Assembly: GCA_032622095.1 (NCBI GenBank)
Contig: CP136066.1
Span: 57,440,609-57,504,608, forward strand
DNA length: 64,000 nt
Direction of reading: 5' to 3'
Source: Siphonodentalium dalli
Lineage: Eukaryota > Mollusca > Scaphopoda > Gadilida > Siphonodentaliidae
Of this stretch, positions 24,615 through 35,859 are shown in pieces. The notes beneath the pieces were generated by a model. The model made no database searches, was not told where the DNA came from, and worked only from the letters and a program-made list of their open reading frames with translations. A program made the translations under genes and the position numbers. The first letter of the stretch is position 1. Each line of letters starts with the position of its first letter.

Positions 24615-24990
24615 AATACCCTCGTATACTTGGGTAATTCCCTTGTATGCTTGGTGTTTTAATATAAGACACCCGGGTATATAAGGTTATTACCCAAACT
24701 TTCAATACCCTCGTACACTTGGGTGTTTTCAACCACGGTTTACCGTGTTACACGCCTGAAGACCAAGACCGTGCACCGTGGTATACCAATGTGTTTGTGT
24801 TATATGTACACGATTTACTGTGGTATACCGTGGTGTACTGTGATATTGTGAACACTAAATGTATGTACTGGGGACAACCCACAGTATAATCTGGTACATC
24901 ATGCATGATACGTCTGTAGGATACTGGGATACCTGGATACTATGATGGTATACTAGGAAGGTACCGAGGTATATCAGGTGTATACCCTAA
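24615..24990. repeat. Low-complexity ataccctcgta / gtataccgtgg repeat tract
   Basis: Short imperfect words such as taccctcgtatacttggg, accgtggtatacc and ggtatact recur many times over about 370 bp, many of them self-complementary. No protein meaning is seen. It looks like a decayed microsatellite or palindromic repeat. Confidence 0.5.
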
Positions 24991-25039
24991 TATACGAGGG
25001 TAGTACGTACTGTTTCATTTGCTATTCACCGGCGAAAGT

Positions 25040-25175
25040 TAGATGTAACATTTTTGCTAGAGTATATTACATTTTAGTGGTGGAAAGTGTACTTGCGATG
25101 ATAGTGTTGACTGTGGATACAAACTTGGTCATGTTGCAGAACGCGCAACGGATATATTTGCCCACCACTAAATAT
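25040..25175 (+). pseudogene. Decayed duplicate of the Cys-rich exon (copy A)
   Basis: In one frame this stretch reads GGKCTCDDSVDCGYKLGHVA with the downstream residues ERATDIF, matching the second Cys-rich module of exon 4 (NTKCACSVGSGFKLGSATEL). Upstream, the same frame has several stops (tag, taa, tag) where exon 4 has its first Cys of that module. No good donor follows. It is therefore a dead tandem copy of part of exon 4 lying about 1.1 kb upstream of the intact exon. The borders are uncertain, and the match was made by eye. Confidence 0.6.
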
Positions 25176-25382
25176 AATAAAATATACCCCATAAGTTCGT
25201 GCATACCTTTTGTTAATTTCACCTCTGACGGATATTTTTAATTCAAATTCATGACAAGTTGTTCCAATATCAACATAACCGTAACAATAACTTGTCGAAG
25301 GACAATTCCTAGCTTATTCTTGCTTCCGTGTACATGTAGGCCTAGTCAGAAGCCAAACAATCAGACGTGTTGAAATCGCAGA

Positions 25383-25452
25383 TGGAAATATGGCTTGTTG
25401 CCATTCATCGGAAGTCTCCCAGTGAGTCGATTATTTAGGGCATTACTGTAGT
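25383..25452 (+). repeat. Internally deleted copy of the 2.2/3.4-kb palindromic repeat
   Basis: Sequence around ggaaatatggcttgttgcca and gagtcgattatttagggcat matches the arms of the palindromes at 2241-2444 and 3437-3650, but the central part is missing. Confidence 0.6.
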
Positions 25453-25732
25453 TATCGCATAGAAAATGTTCAGATAATAAGTTTAACAAATGTTTGTTGA
25501 ACTTATTGTCTATAAATTTCCTTCAATAAATAGGTCGCCTTCTGTACTTTTATTTATCTGTTGTCTGCTTATATTACCTGTACATCCCTCCAAATGAATA
25601 ATAGACCATTCTGATGTACACTTTTTGACTGACTGGGAGAATCTTTTTAGTGTAGAAAGGGTTAAGGAGAGACGTCATTGGGAAACCATCACAGGTGAAA
25701 ATATTTGTCAAATCTTTATTTAATCCTTTCAT

Positions 25733-25814
25733 GACTGGAGCTTCCTGAAATTTTGCGAAAACTCAGTGCCCATACATTCTCTTACATATGAGAGTCTCAC
25801 ATAGGGAACAACGC

Positions 25815-25886
<72 letters not shown>

Positions 25887-26040
25887 GAGAATACATTGGC
25901 CTAACAATATTTACCTTGATCTTGTAAGCCAGTGAATTCTCTTATATACATGTATGCGAGGCTCCCTTTATATGAGACTTGCATATATAAGAGAATGTAC
26001 TGCACATGATCTTTAATGCTACACCAGCACAGGTGGGTGT
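25733..26040. mobile_element. TTAA-type hairpin MITE with (TA)n expansion
   Basis: The left end is TTAA followed by tcctttcatgactggagctt. The body has inverted copies of the motif attctcttatatatgcgag / ctcgcatatataagagaat, and the right part (ctttaatgctacaccagcac) matches the end of the related copy at 14830-14905. A pure TA tract of about 70 bp (25815-25886) sits inside. TTAA flanks are characteristic of piggyBac and Kolobok superfamilies; assignment to either is inference. It carries no coding sequence. Confidence 0.6.
25815..25886. repeat. (TA)n microsatellite, about 36 units
   Basis: An uninterrupted run of alternating T and A inside a hairpin element. Such a tract can extrude as a cruciform and is prone to length change and assembly error. 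Confidence 0.95.
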
Positions 26041-26273
26041 TTGACTTGAAAACCACTGGATGTCAACAATATTTTAGTGAAAAAGTAATTTCTTGGTTGA
26101 CTGCTATTGAGAAAAGTGATGAAAATAGATGTACAGGAGGGGGTGACACCCTCTATTAGTCGGTGCCCCACACCACCACGACAAAGACAGTTTTTATTGG
26201 AGCTTACATGAAATTATGTTGCAACTGCGGGTATGGTACCCCCTTAAACGTCTAATTATATGTTTTGTATCAG

Positions 26274-26606
26274 TTATTGCAAAAGGTGCCGCTTGTGAAT
26301 ATAATGCTGATCGTGACCAGGCTGTTAACATATGTGACGTCTTTCTTGCGTGTGACCGGGGACAGACTAAATGTGTGTGCAGTATCCCCGATGCGTCGGG
26401 TAATTGTGAAGCTGCCGTCGGTGGTGGTCAGCTTCCGGGAGAAAACTGTTCTATGGATTCTGATTGCGATACGATTTTCTACAAAGGACTACATTGTGAT
26501 AATACAAAGTGTGCATGCAGTGTTGGCTCTGGATTCAAACTTGGTTCAGCAACAGAACTTGCATCGAATCGCTTCAACTATTGTGTTGAGGATTCGTTTG
26601 ATTTAG
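26274..26606 (+). CDS. Exon 4: two Cys-rich EB/EGF-like modules
   Basis: The exon encodes about 110 residues with twelve Cys in two six-Cys blocks. Block 1 starts ACEYN and contains ICDVFLACDRGQTKCVCS; block 2 starts GENCSMDSDC and contains GLHCDNTKCACSVGSGF, ending NYCVED. Each block has the C-x-C pair typical of EB or EGF-like modules. The donor is gtgaga after DLG; the exon enters and leaves in phase 1. Two in-frame acceptors are possible: gtatcag before 26274, used here because of its better pyrimidine tract, or gcaaaag before 26286, which would remove four residues and join CVP directly to GAAC. It is flanked on both sides by decayed copies of itself. The role is extracellular and structural or ligand-binding by inference. 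Confidence 0.8.
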   Translation, partial: LLQKVPLVNIMLIVTRLLTYVTSFLRVTGDRLNVCAVSPMRRVIVKLPSVVVSFREKTVLWILIAIRFSTKDYIVIIQSVHAVLALDSNLVQQQNLHRIASTIVLRIRLI

Positions 26607-27315
26607 GTGAGAATATAACAATACAACCTACTCTGTAACTCACTCCATGGTTGCAGAATCCTGTCTGTATCTGTGAGCAGATATTAGTGATGTTTATGGA
26701 ACACGTATTTAGGTATATAGGCCATGCACCGCCCAGTTAGAACGCAGCTCACCACATCGGCCTGTGTTCTCTTCAACGTCTCGAATTCCAAAGGCATGGA
26801 CAATCACTGTATATTAGAAAAACATTTGATAAATGGTATCCGTTCATTGTTTATTTGTATCTACGTATTTTATGTACATATCTGTAGCGTGAATGGCGGA
26901 AATAAGATAAGTATCTTGGTCTCTCTCTTGACCAGCCTGATAAAAACATAATTTTAATGAGCGAAAAATCCCATATTGGCATTATTTAACATTAATGTAT
27001 GCGCTATATGGTCCTAAACGCGATTTTTAACACAGTCTACTATGGGACTATTTCGATACGAAATAAGCCCATATTGGCATTATTTAATTTACCTTTTTCG
27101 TCGACACGACTTGCCAGACACACGCTCTTTATAATGTGATTTCACTGTGGAACGCGGTATTTTCTCGAGGTAATTATGTTGTCCTGACGGAAGGTGATCA
27201 CACGTTAATTGATAATTAACCGAAGGAACTGCCCAGTCAATAAGTGTTAATTCTCCAGTCCGAATTTTCTTCCCACAAATGTAAGTCACATATTCCCCAA
27301 AAAATGAGTGTAATT

Positions 27316-27529
27316 CGGAGGATGTGTCGAGTTACTGTATGGCTGCCGTTGGTAATGGAAAATCTAGACGAAAGTTGTCCAGTAATATCCGAATGCGACA
27401 TTTATTTCTACAATTAATTACATTTCAATGGATGCGAGTGTATTTGCAATGTTGCTGCTAACTTTCGATACAAACTTGTTTCTGGAACAGACCGCGCATT
27501 GAATATGTTCAACTACTGTATTTAGAATG
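27316..27529 (+). pseudogene. Decayed duplicate of the Cys-rich exon (copy B)
   Basis: From 27361 the frame reads DESCPVISECDIYFYN, a TAA stop, then LHFNGCECICNVAANF and NMFNYCI, followed by TAG. This parallels exon 4 (ENCSMDSDCDTIFYKGLHC, then KCACSVGSGF and NYCVED). Just upstream another frame reads SYCMAAVGNGK, matching the linker of exon 4 (GNCEAAVGGGQ), so at least one frameshift separates the two parts. One stop, one frameshift and loss of the donor mark it as a non-functional tandem exon copy about 0.7 kb downstream of the intact exon. Confidence 0.75.
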
Positions 27530-28917
27530 ATAGTCACACATGTTTCGATAACAACACGGTGCATCCATTGCTTTGGTTCATGTATACATATATGCTCTAA
27601 TTAATCGACGTTGACCACCGATATTACAACGTTACTGGACCACGTCGATGCGATTAACCGCGATCAGTTCTATCGTGGCCGACATTGGTACCACCTTGCG
27701 TTTGCGTTTAGACCCCATTTTCATTTAAAGTATTATAACCGCAACAGATAGTGTATATTCTGGCATCGTATGATATTGCATTGGTGATGCAATTGCAAAT
27801 GTCGGTCAGTGACCAATATCTAATGCTGAATAAACTGTTGAAAAAGGTATTAATTGAAATATCGGTTTGTGTAAAATTATCGTGGTGAATGGCGATCACG
27901 AAAAATAGACAGGGTGTAAGCCGGGCATGTTAAAATTAATGCGGATTACGGCGGGTCACACACAATTATTACTAGTACCACAGGTATATTTATTATCTGC
28001 GGATGTCGCATGTCAAGCACTTGACCGTGGTTCAATGGTTGTATAACCGCTGTCATTAACGCCAAACAACCTTGTTAAAGGGGTTGATTAATCATGTTGC
28101 AGTGAACAAAGCCAAATTCTAAATTGTAATGACAGATTGTGACTGATTCTGTGATATTGTGTGACCGATAATTGGATTTCTGTCACCAAGATTATTCGTC
28201 ATTCCTTACATATATCACAATAATATCACAGCGTCGGGGACGGTTCAGTCAAAACAATTGCAGACTCCGTAACTGTGTGATATGTTATGGCGACATGGTT
28301 CTCAACTCACGTTTTTTGTGAAACTTTGTGAATATGATGCATCCGTCCTTTGTAATATTTGTACATGAACTTGTATGTTGTAGTCAACAAACTTGTGACT
28401 GACTCATTATGAGTTATGACTAATCTGTCAGTTAATTAACTTTGACTAATGTCTACATTGATGTATTTGTCTCGTAGTCCCATTCACCAGTGGTTGACTC
28501 TTGTGAATTATTGTGAATGATTTACAATTTTGTGTTTTGAAATTCACAACACTGTCGTGTAACGTTTAGTTTGTTGCAACTTGCAATTGGTCAGATCACT
28601 GCAGATTGATGCTTTGAGTTCAATTTATCAATGATTAGCCTTCGGCCGATGTTTGGAGACTAAAACATCTTATCTGATTCACATACAACATAGTCCAGAC
28701 AGTCCTAACAGTATTCGAAGTTTATAAGAATCAAGTCAGGTCCAAATTCACACAAAAAATATGTTGAAATTTTTTTGATCCACCCAGAATTAGGGACACG
28801 CTGTAAATGTGTACAGAGGCCGAGGACGGATCCAACATAACATGTGTTAAGCCGGCTATTATGTTGTGTTTTGTTTTCTGTGTTGTTATATATTGTAAAA
28901 CGAAATCGCCACACCCA

Positions 28918-29957
28918 ATCAGCTTGGTTCACCATTTGTTTCTGAGACTAGTACCAAAAGCTTGTTGGTATTTTGATCATATATAAAACCTAATGGTTGG
29001 TAATACCTAACGCTTTGATATTGAGAAACGTAGTGTTAATCTGAAATACATAATCGGATTGTTATATCTAAGAGTGTATGGCCATAGGGTTACCGTTGTG
29101 GTGTCCAGCATGGAATTTTCCAAGTCAGAAAAACTACGCTTCACTTTGCACACATTGCGCTGTATGGACGTGTCAAATGCTTAGTACTGCAACATTTCCA
29201 ACTTATTTAGAAATAATATTTACCTGATCGACACCACACTGGTTAAAAATATTTCGAAATGATCAGTGGGTATCGGAAATTGTTTTATCAGTTTTGGCTT
29301 TTGACAATTTTTGGGAACCACCACCCCTTTACCCAATTGTGTTGTTTTGTTTTACTAATTGTTTCCTGCGATTCTTTGACACGCACCCCATAGTAGCACA
29401 GAACAAGGATTTACAAGAGAGAAGAAAAAACAGTGAATGTTTGTCCTTGCATACTTTTGTGATATCTGAATGGTTTTCAGGATGTGCTTTTCTGCAGTGC
29501 ATTTTCTTATCACAATCGGTCCAGTTGAACATTTTGTCAGATTTTGTATGAAATATGGTGCAATCCTATTATTATCTATGATTTGGTCCGTGAATTATTT
29601 TAGCAGACATTTAGAAAGGTCTACCTAGCTCGTACGCACATAATGTATAATTGAAATATTCAATTATAAATATCTAGATTCTGCTAGATTTATAAAAAAA
29701 ACATGTTAGAATTAGTCGCAAGCAAAAAATATAGTTATTTATCCTGGATTAATTAACTATATTAAAGAAATACAAGACACGATGCCATTCGCGACCTCCC
29801 ATCTGGTTCACCATTTGGTTCTCAGATAGTACCAAAAGCTCATCGATCATATATAATACCTAATTATCCATAAAACCAAGCGCCGCCTTGGTATTGAGAC
29901 ACGTATTAGTACCCTGAAGTACCTAAACGGACTGTTATATATCTAAGAGTGTATGAT
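28918..29957 (+). repeat. Direct repeat pair in intron 4 (28918-29083 and 29805-29957)
   Basis: Both copies share ggttcaccatttg, agtaccaaaagct, gatcatatata, tattgaga and tatctaagagtgtatg in the same order. The two units are about 0.89 kb apart, and the second lies about 120 bp before exon 5. Nothing coding is seen in them. Confidence 0.65.
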
Positions 29958-30081
29958 ATGTATTGTTTAGTGTCATTCCGTTTTGTTCTTCGTATCATAT
30001 CCAATGGCTAGAGGACCAAGATATCTATTGATTCAGATAAAGAATCCTCAAAGTAAATGTATAATACACTTCATGTTACAG

Positions 30082-30162
30082 CATACTGTCCAACAACAAT
30101 AGTAGCAACAACACCAACTGTGGCGGTGGTGACGACGGCAGCGTCAATCGGAAGCACATTAC
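30082..30162 (+). CDS. Exon 5: Thr/Val-rich linker
   Basis: An 81-nt symmetric phase-1 exon with acceptor tgttacag and donor gtgagt. With split codons it reads AYCPTTIVATTPTVAVVTTA then ASIGSTL: rich in Thr, Val and Ala with one Cys, as in mucin-like stalks. It joins exon 4 and the lectin exon in frame. It resembles exon 2 in composition, phase and donor region, suggesting that a linker-plus-module block was duplicated. A short low-complexity exon is harder to prove; phase and splice sites are the support. Confidence 0.6.
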
Positions 30163-30689
30163 GTGAGTCAAACACCATAGTCGTACTGTTTTTGTACTGA
30201 TTCTGAATGAAGCTAATTGTACATGTGTGAATGCAAAGGGTGTGTGACAATACTCTTATGACACGTTAATTTAGATTGTTCGTACCTCCGTCTATGTGTT
30301 TGTGTATGTCTATATTCTTACTGTGATATTTTGTTTAACCTTATTAAACGAGTATGGTTAGTGCGAGCCCCCAAATTGTGTATACAACGTTTGGTAAGAG
30401 GTATCTCAAGACACACATTGGAGGCAGATTTATGGACAAATTGGTCCATATAGCACTTTGTTTCTTATGTTTCGATCAATTTTGAATCGTTTAATTTGTG
30501 TTGGTTAAAAGGGACCCAAGGAACTCGCAGTGTGTAAATATGCAAACATAGGTATGCATGCCTGTAACATATACCACGAAGAAGAACATTAAGAAATAGA
30601 CAAACTTCGTTCTGGTATTAATTATTGATGGCCCATCCAATCATGAAATTTGGCGTGTTACAACCATTGATATGTATCCAAATATATTA

Positions 30690-31330
30690 CAACTAGCAGG
30701 TGGACCCGACTTGGTCCGGGCTGTTTCCCCTCTGCTTTTCGGCGAATTGCGCGATTTGACCTTGAATTGTCCATTTTGAAGGTCAAGGTCAGGTGGGGTC
30801 ACGATTTGACCCGTCCAAAACACTGCCCGGACAAAAGTACCCGACAAAAGTACCCGACGAAATCCATCCGGTTTTACCCAATTTGACCTCGAATTGATCA
30901 TTTTGAAAGTCAAGGTCAGGTCGGGGTCACGATTTGACCAGTCGAAAACACTCAGTGGACAAAAGTAACCCTACGTATCAAATTTCGTGGAAAACCCATA
31001 AAATTTGGCGATTTTACCTTGAATTGACCCGATTTCAAGGTCAAGATCACGTCGCACGGGCAAGTGAATAGGCTTATGAGACTCCCCACACGAAAGTATC
31101 CCCAGACACTAATTTTCATCGAAATCCCGTGATACTCGGGCGTTCGACCTTGAAATGACCCGATTTCAAGGTCAAGGTCACGTCGTTAACGTGCGCATGC
31201 CACTCCACGGCCGAAAGTAGCCCCACATATCAAGATTCATCGAAATCGGCCGTTTTCGAGTTCATCGCGAACACACAGACAGACACACACACACAGATCT
31301 TCCAAAATATATAATAGACTAGCAGGTTAG
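30690..31330 (+). mobile_element. Retroposon-like repeat, 'tagcaggtggacccgac' family, copy 1
   Basis: It begins near agcaggtggacccgacttgg, contains repeated 'aaggtcaaggtca' and 'gacccgattt' phrases at about 110-bp spacing, and ends with attcatcgaaatcgg, a CA-rich microsatellite and tatataatagactagcagg. A second copy starts at 34915. Repeats with a 'catcgaaatcgg...acacacac...tatata' 3' end are common in invertebrate non-LTR or SINE-like families; the family is not identified. Frames such as the minus-strand one at 30641-30913 are repeat-derived, not genes. Confidence 0.6.
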
Positions 31331-31800
31331 CCCGCCACTGGCGGCAATCGTCAGAAACATGACAATTTAAAAAATTTGAAATTAATTTTTTTAATTAATT
31401 TAATTTTTTGTTTTTCAATGAGTTAATGATGAGCCCGACGTTGTCCGGGTTATTCAAAAATCAAATTTCGATAGCTCCACCCGTTTCCGAGATCTGGTCT
31501 GCTCATGCGCGAAGCTGGCGTCGCACGGGCTCGGCGACCCGATAAAATTCGTATCCGGGGCAAGATACATTCACATACCAAATTTCAAGTCGATAGCTCC
31601 ACCCGTTTCCGAGATCTGGTCTTCGCATGCGCGAAGCTGGCGTCGCACGGACTCGGCGACCCGATAAAATTCGTATCCGGGGCAAGATACATTCACATAC
31701 CAAATTTTAAGTCGATAGCTCCACCTGTTTCCGAGATCTCGTCTGCCGGGATTTCTGAGAAGCATTATGCCTATATCCACACTAACTACCCCCCCCCCCC
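31330..31800 (+). repeat. Tandem ~120-bp GC-rich repeat ('gatagctccacccgtttccg')
   Basis: Units containing aagtcgatagctccacccg, gagatctggtctgcgcatgc and acgggctcggcgacccgat repeat here two to three times and again at 34085-34370. All frames remain open for about 60-100 codons because the unit length is close to a multiple of three. The translation is low-information, and I regard it as repeat. A poly-C run ends this block. Confidence 0.75.
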
Positions 31801-32187
31801 CTAAGCCCTGACCTAATTGTCATACATACTATAACAATGATGCTGAACACTTTGAGGCAATTATATTGCAGAAATGTTGTAAGGGTACTATGGCATCCAA
31901 TAAATCTCCCCGCATAGGAAACCACTCAAAATCCCGTATATCTCTCTGAAGATACTAATAACGTTGAATGGTAAACAAACGCTCTTTATAGCGATGCGTC
32001 AAAAACAAACGCTCATTAAATTATCACTTGATTAACCACCGCAGTGCCGTTTTTGTGACTGAGATTGGAGAACGGGTGATCCGAGCTTCTCCAAAACGCG
32101 ACCACGGCGGTGTCGTTGGGATTTTACACTTACATACGAAATTTGAGCTCAATCTGTACACGCGTTTTGGATTCTATGAAGTACCCT

Positions 32188-32225
<38 letters not shown>

Positions 32226-32250
32226 CGGAAGTCTCAAAATATATAGTGCT
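31740..32250 (+). repeat. Dispersed unit 'gggatttctgagaagcatta' with (TA)n tail, copy 1
   Basis: Contains agaagcattatgcctata, a C-run, taagccctgacctaa, ataacgttgaatgg, gcgatgcgtcaaaaacaaac and ends in a CA/TA microsatellite and tacggaagtctcaaaatata. Copies recur at about 33270-33520, 33545-33985 and 35860-36340. The shared order and microsatellite 3' end suggest a SINE-like or non-autonomous element. Confidence 0.65.
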
Positions 32251-32429
32251 AGCAGGTTAGCCCGCCATTAATTTAATGTTTTTTAAATTTAATTTATGTT
32301 TTTTTTAATTTTTTAATATTTATTTAATTATTAATTTTATTTATACCACGATCGCCTATCTTACTATATAAATAAAGCCATCTGTTTAAATTTTACATTT
32401 AATCAACACCTGTTGATTAAACGTGCCTA

Positions 32430-32610
32430 CTGTTGATTAAACTTCGCAGAGTGGATTAAACTTTCTCCATACAATTTGAACGGAAAAGTGTTTATCCATC
32501 GCTTTGTAAAGATCGTGGCATAAACTTCGCAGAGTGGATTAAACTTTCGCCGTACAATTTGAACGGAATAGTGTGTATCCATCGCATTGTAAATATCGTG
32601 GCATAAACAA
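32430..32610 (+). repeat. Two tandem ~80-bp units
   Basis: The phrase acttcgcagagtggattaaa followed by caatttgaacggaa, gtgt-tatccatcgc and aaatatcgtggcataaac occurs twice head to tail just before the hairpin at 32612-32752. Confidence 0.75.
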
Positions 32611-32611
32611 A

Positions 32612-32752
32612 ATATACGCACAGTGTTTCTGAATAACAAATTTAATCCACTCGTGGGATTGGCGATTTACACCACTCGCTGAAGCTCGTGGTGTAAATCG
32701 CCAATCCCACTCGTGGATTAAATTTGTTATTCAGAAACACTATGCGTATATT
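32612..32752. repeat. Long near-perfect hairpin (stem over 50 bp)
   Basis: The left arm (32623 onward: gtgtttctgaataacaaatt) and the right arm (ending at 32740: aatttgttattcagaaacac) are exact complements. The inner arm gggattggcgatttacacca pairs with its complement around a loop of about 12 bases near gctgaagc. It looks like a compact foldback MITE. If transcribed within the intron it could form a long dsRNA stem. Confidence 0.85.
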
Positions 32753-33269
32753 CTATATTTAATTCTTTTTTCTAATTTAATTGTTTTTTTTTTATGAAAA
32801 ATCCCCCCTTCCTACGAACGACAGACAACGCATTCTTTGTTTTTCAATGAGTTAATTAATGGTACGCGTCCTAAACTTCCCCGTTATTTAACTGCCCGTG
32901 GCCATTGAGCAGCCCCTAACAGAGGTTGTTCACCCTTACGAGATGGTCAATAGTCCCCGAAAAGGAACGACAGACAACGCATTCTTTGTTTTTTCTTTTT
33001 TGTTAACACTGATTCCCGGAAACGACTCACATAAGCATTCACGCTTGATGTCGAATCCGGTATTGCATTGAAAACAAACGCTTCTCTCTCTGCATAATAT
33101 TTCGAGCGATAACATTGCATTGAATTAAAATCTCTGTGCATAATATTTCGAGCGACTCCCGTCATACAGATGAGTAGATAGTGAAATAGGAAAGCACTTT
33201 CTCTCTGCATAATACATTTCGAGCGATAACGTTTGCGTAAATACGAAATTGTGAGTGTTGGTTTGTAAC

Positions 33270-33931
33270 CGGGATTTCTGAGAAGCATTATGCCTATAAC
33301 TACCCCCCTAAGCCCTGACCTAAGTGTCATACATACTATAATAATGATGTTGTAAGTGTACTATGGCATCCAATAAATCCCCCGCATTGGAAAGCACTCA
33401 ATGTTCCCGTATAACTCTGCAGATGCTAATAACGTTGAATGGGAAACAGACGCTCTTTATAGTGATGCGTCAAAAACAAACGCTCATTAAATAATCACTT
33501 GATTAACCCACGCCGTGCCTTCGCGGTGATTTGGGAGTGGATAACCGGTATTTCTGAGAAGCATTATGCCTATAACTAGCCCCCCCTAAGCCCTGACCTA
33601 AGTGTCATACATACTATAACAATGATGTTGTAAGAGTACTATGGCATCCAATAAATCTCCCCGCATTGAAACGCACTCAATGTTCCCGTATGACTCTGCA
33701 GATGCTAATAACGTTGAATGGGAAACAGACGCTCTTTATAGCGATGCGTCAAAAACAAACGCTCATTAAATAATCACTTGATTAACCCACGCCGTGCCTT
33801 CGCGGTGATTTGGGAGTGGATAAACGGTGCTCTGATCTTCTCCAAAACGCCGCGACGACGATTTCCGTGGGTTTTTACATTTAGATGGGAAGGTTGAACT
33901 CAATCGAGCGAACCGTTTTCGATTCTATGAA

Positions 33932-33983
<52 letters not shown>

Positions 33984-33990
33984 GGAAGTC
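33270..33990 (+). repeat. Dispersed unit copies 2 and 3, ending in (TA)n
   Basis: Two head-to-tail copies of the 'agaagcattatgcctata' unit (starting near 33270 and 33545). Both include taagccctgacctaagtg, taataacgttgaatggg and tgattaacccacgccgtgc. The second runs into a long TA tract at about 33938-33981. Confidence 0.75.
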
Positions 33991-34084
33991 TCAAAATATA
34001 TAGTATAGAAGACTAGCAGATTAGCCCGCCACTGGCGGCATTCGTCTCATGGCTTTGTTTCAGAAACATGACATTTTTTAAATT

Positions 34085-34370
34085 TAACCAAATTTCAAGT
34101 CGATAGCTCCACCCGTTTCCGAGATCTGGTCTGCGCATGCGCGAATCTTGCGTCGCACGGGCTCGGCGACCCGATAAAATTTGTATCCCGGACAAGATAC
34201 ATTCACATAGCAAATTTCAAGTCGATAGCTCCACCCGTTTCCGATATCTCGTCTGCGCATGCGCGAAGCTGGCGTCGCACGGGCTCGGCGACCCGATAAA
34301 ATTTTAATCCCGGGCAAGATACATTCACATAGCAAATTTTAAGTCGATAGCTCCACCCGTTTCCGAGATA
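34085..34370 (+). repeat. Second array of the GC-rich ~120-bp repeat
   Basis: The same phrases as at 31330-31800 (aagtcgatagctccacccg, cgcacgggctcggcgaccc) occur in about two and a half tandem units. Confidence 0.75.
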
Positions 34371-34832
34371 ACGCATTCTTTGTTTTTCAATGAGTTAATT
34401 CATGGTACCCGTCATCCCCGTCCTAAACTTCAGAGCGGACAGTCAATTAATCCCGTCGTGAAGCTCTTAGATCAATTCTGCCTTTTTAGTCGAGATAATT
34501 GCATTTCGTCCGCATCCGTATTTCGGACGCATGGGGTCAGTCGTTTAGCCACGTCCATTGGAATCCGCATCCGTATTTAGGACGCATGGGGTCAGTCGTT
34601 TAGCCACGTCCATTGCAATAAAGAGCGTTGATTGTTAACACCTCCGTATAAGGTCAATATAAAGATCGTTGATGTCTTAACCACCGCAGTGCCGTTTTTT
34701 TATGACTGAGATTGGAGAACGGGTGCTCTGAGCTTCTTCAAAACGCGACCACGGCGGTGTCGGTGGTATTTTACACTTACATAGGAAGTTTGAGCTCAAT
34801 CTGTACACGCGTTTTCGATTCTATGAAGTACC

Positions 34833-34882
<50 letters not shown>

Positions 34883-34914
34883 TACGTAGTTCTCACATTA
34901 TATAGTAGATAGAT

Positions 34915-35200
34915 AGACTAGCAGGTGGACCCGACTTCGTCCGGGCTGTTTCCCCTCTGCTTTTCGGCGAATTGCGCGATTTGACTTTGAATTGTCCATT
35001 TTGAAGGTCAAGGTCAGGTGGGGTCACGATTTGACCCGGCCAAAACACTGCCCGGACAAAAGTACCCGACAAAAGTACCCGTCGAAATCCATCCGGTTTT
35101 ACCCGATTTGACCTTGAATTGATCATTTTGATCACACATACACACACACAACTCTTCCAAAATATATAATATACTAGCAGGTTAGCCCGCCACTGGCGTG
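34915..35200 (+). mobile_element. Retroposon-like repeat, 'tagcaggtggacccgac' family, copy 2
   Basis: Nearly the same as 30690-30890: agcaggtggacccgacttcg, cctctgcttttcggcgaatt, tttgaaggtcaaggtcaggt, ending in acacacac and tataatatactagcagg. It is preceded by a (TA)n tract (34840-34877) that is probably the tail of the previous element. Confidence 0.7.
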
Positions 35201-35859
35201 CTTGGTCAGAAACATGACAATGTTTTATGTTTTGTTTGTGTTTTTCAATGAGTTAATATTGGGTTTTTCAATATTTTACCCGATTTGACCTTGAATTTAT
35301 CATTTTCAAGGTCAATGTCATGTCGGGGTCACAATATATAATTTGTGGGTACCCGTTTGAAGGTTAAGACTGACCCGATGAAAAAATCCCACGTTCCTAT
35401 GAACGACAGACATAAGAATGTTTCACACAATGCGACGTCGACGATACCCGTGTGTTTTTACACTTATATACGAAGTTTGAGCTCACCTAGGGCGGAAAAA
35501 CTTACCCGATCCGCGTTCTTGGGAACACAACACGCTCCGCGTTCTTAGGAACACAAACCCAGAAGAGGTATGATTTTTTTTTAACCTGCCCGTGGCCATT
35601 GAGCAGCCCCTGACAGAGGTTGTCCACCCTTACGAGATTCCCCGCAAAGTTAATCCCGTCGTGAACCCAACCTCGCAAACAGCGGACAGTCAAATAATCC
35701 CGTCGTGAACCCCATCACCAACGCGACGTAATTTTGTTTGGTATCATGTGTTGCGTTCTAAAAATAGGAAAGCACTTGTATATCTCTCGGCATAATAAAT
35801 TTCGAGCGATAACGTTGCGTTTGCGTAAATACGAAATTATGAGTGTTGGTTTGTAACCG

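Larger units (their letters stand above)
21740..26273 (+). other. Intron 3 of the receptor gene
   Basis: This 4.5-kb intron holds the GAT repeat at its 5' end, an AATCAATCAATC stretch near 22525-22545, the imperfect gtataccgtgg/tataccctcg repeats at 24615-24990, a decayed copy of the Cys-rich exon near 25040-25175, a fragment of a palindromic repeat at 25383-25452, and a TTAA-type MITE with a long TA tract at 25733-26040. An open frame on the minus strand at 23477-23854 has no recognisable domain and no codon-like character that I can judge. Confidence 0.5.
26607..30081 (+). other. Intron 4 of the receptor gene
   Basis: This 3.5-kb intron contains a short repeated phrase (cccatattggcattatttaa at about 26970 and 27070), a decayed Cys-rich exon (27316-27529), TTGTGA-rich sequence at 28130-28560, and a direct repeat pair at 28918-29083 and 29805-29957. 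The open frames inside have no recognisable domain. Confidence 0.5.

Noticed and set aside
25815-25886. TA tract as a TATA-type promoter
   Set aside because: It is a pure dinucleotide microsatellite inside a hairpin element, in the middle of an intron.
31503-31804. ORFs on both strands in the GC-rich repeat
   Set aside because: The same peptide repeats in tandem because of the ~120-bp repeat; similar frames recur at 34084-34335.
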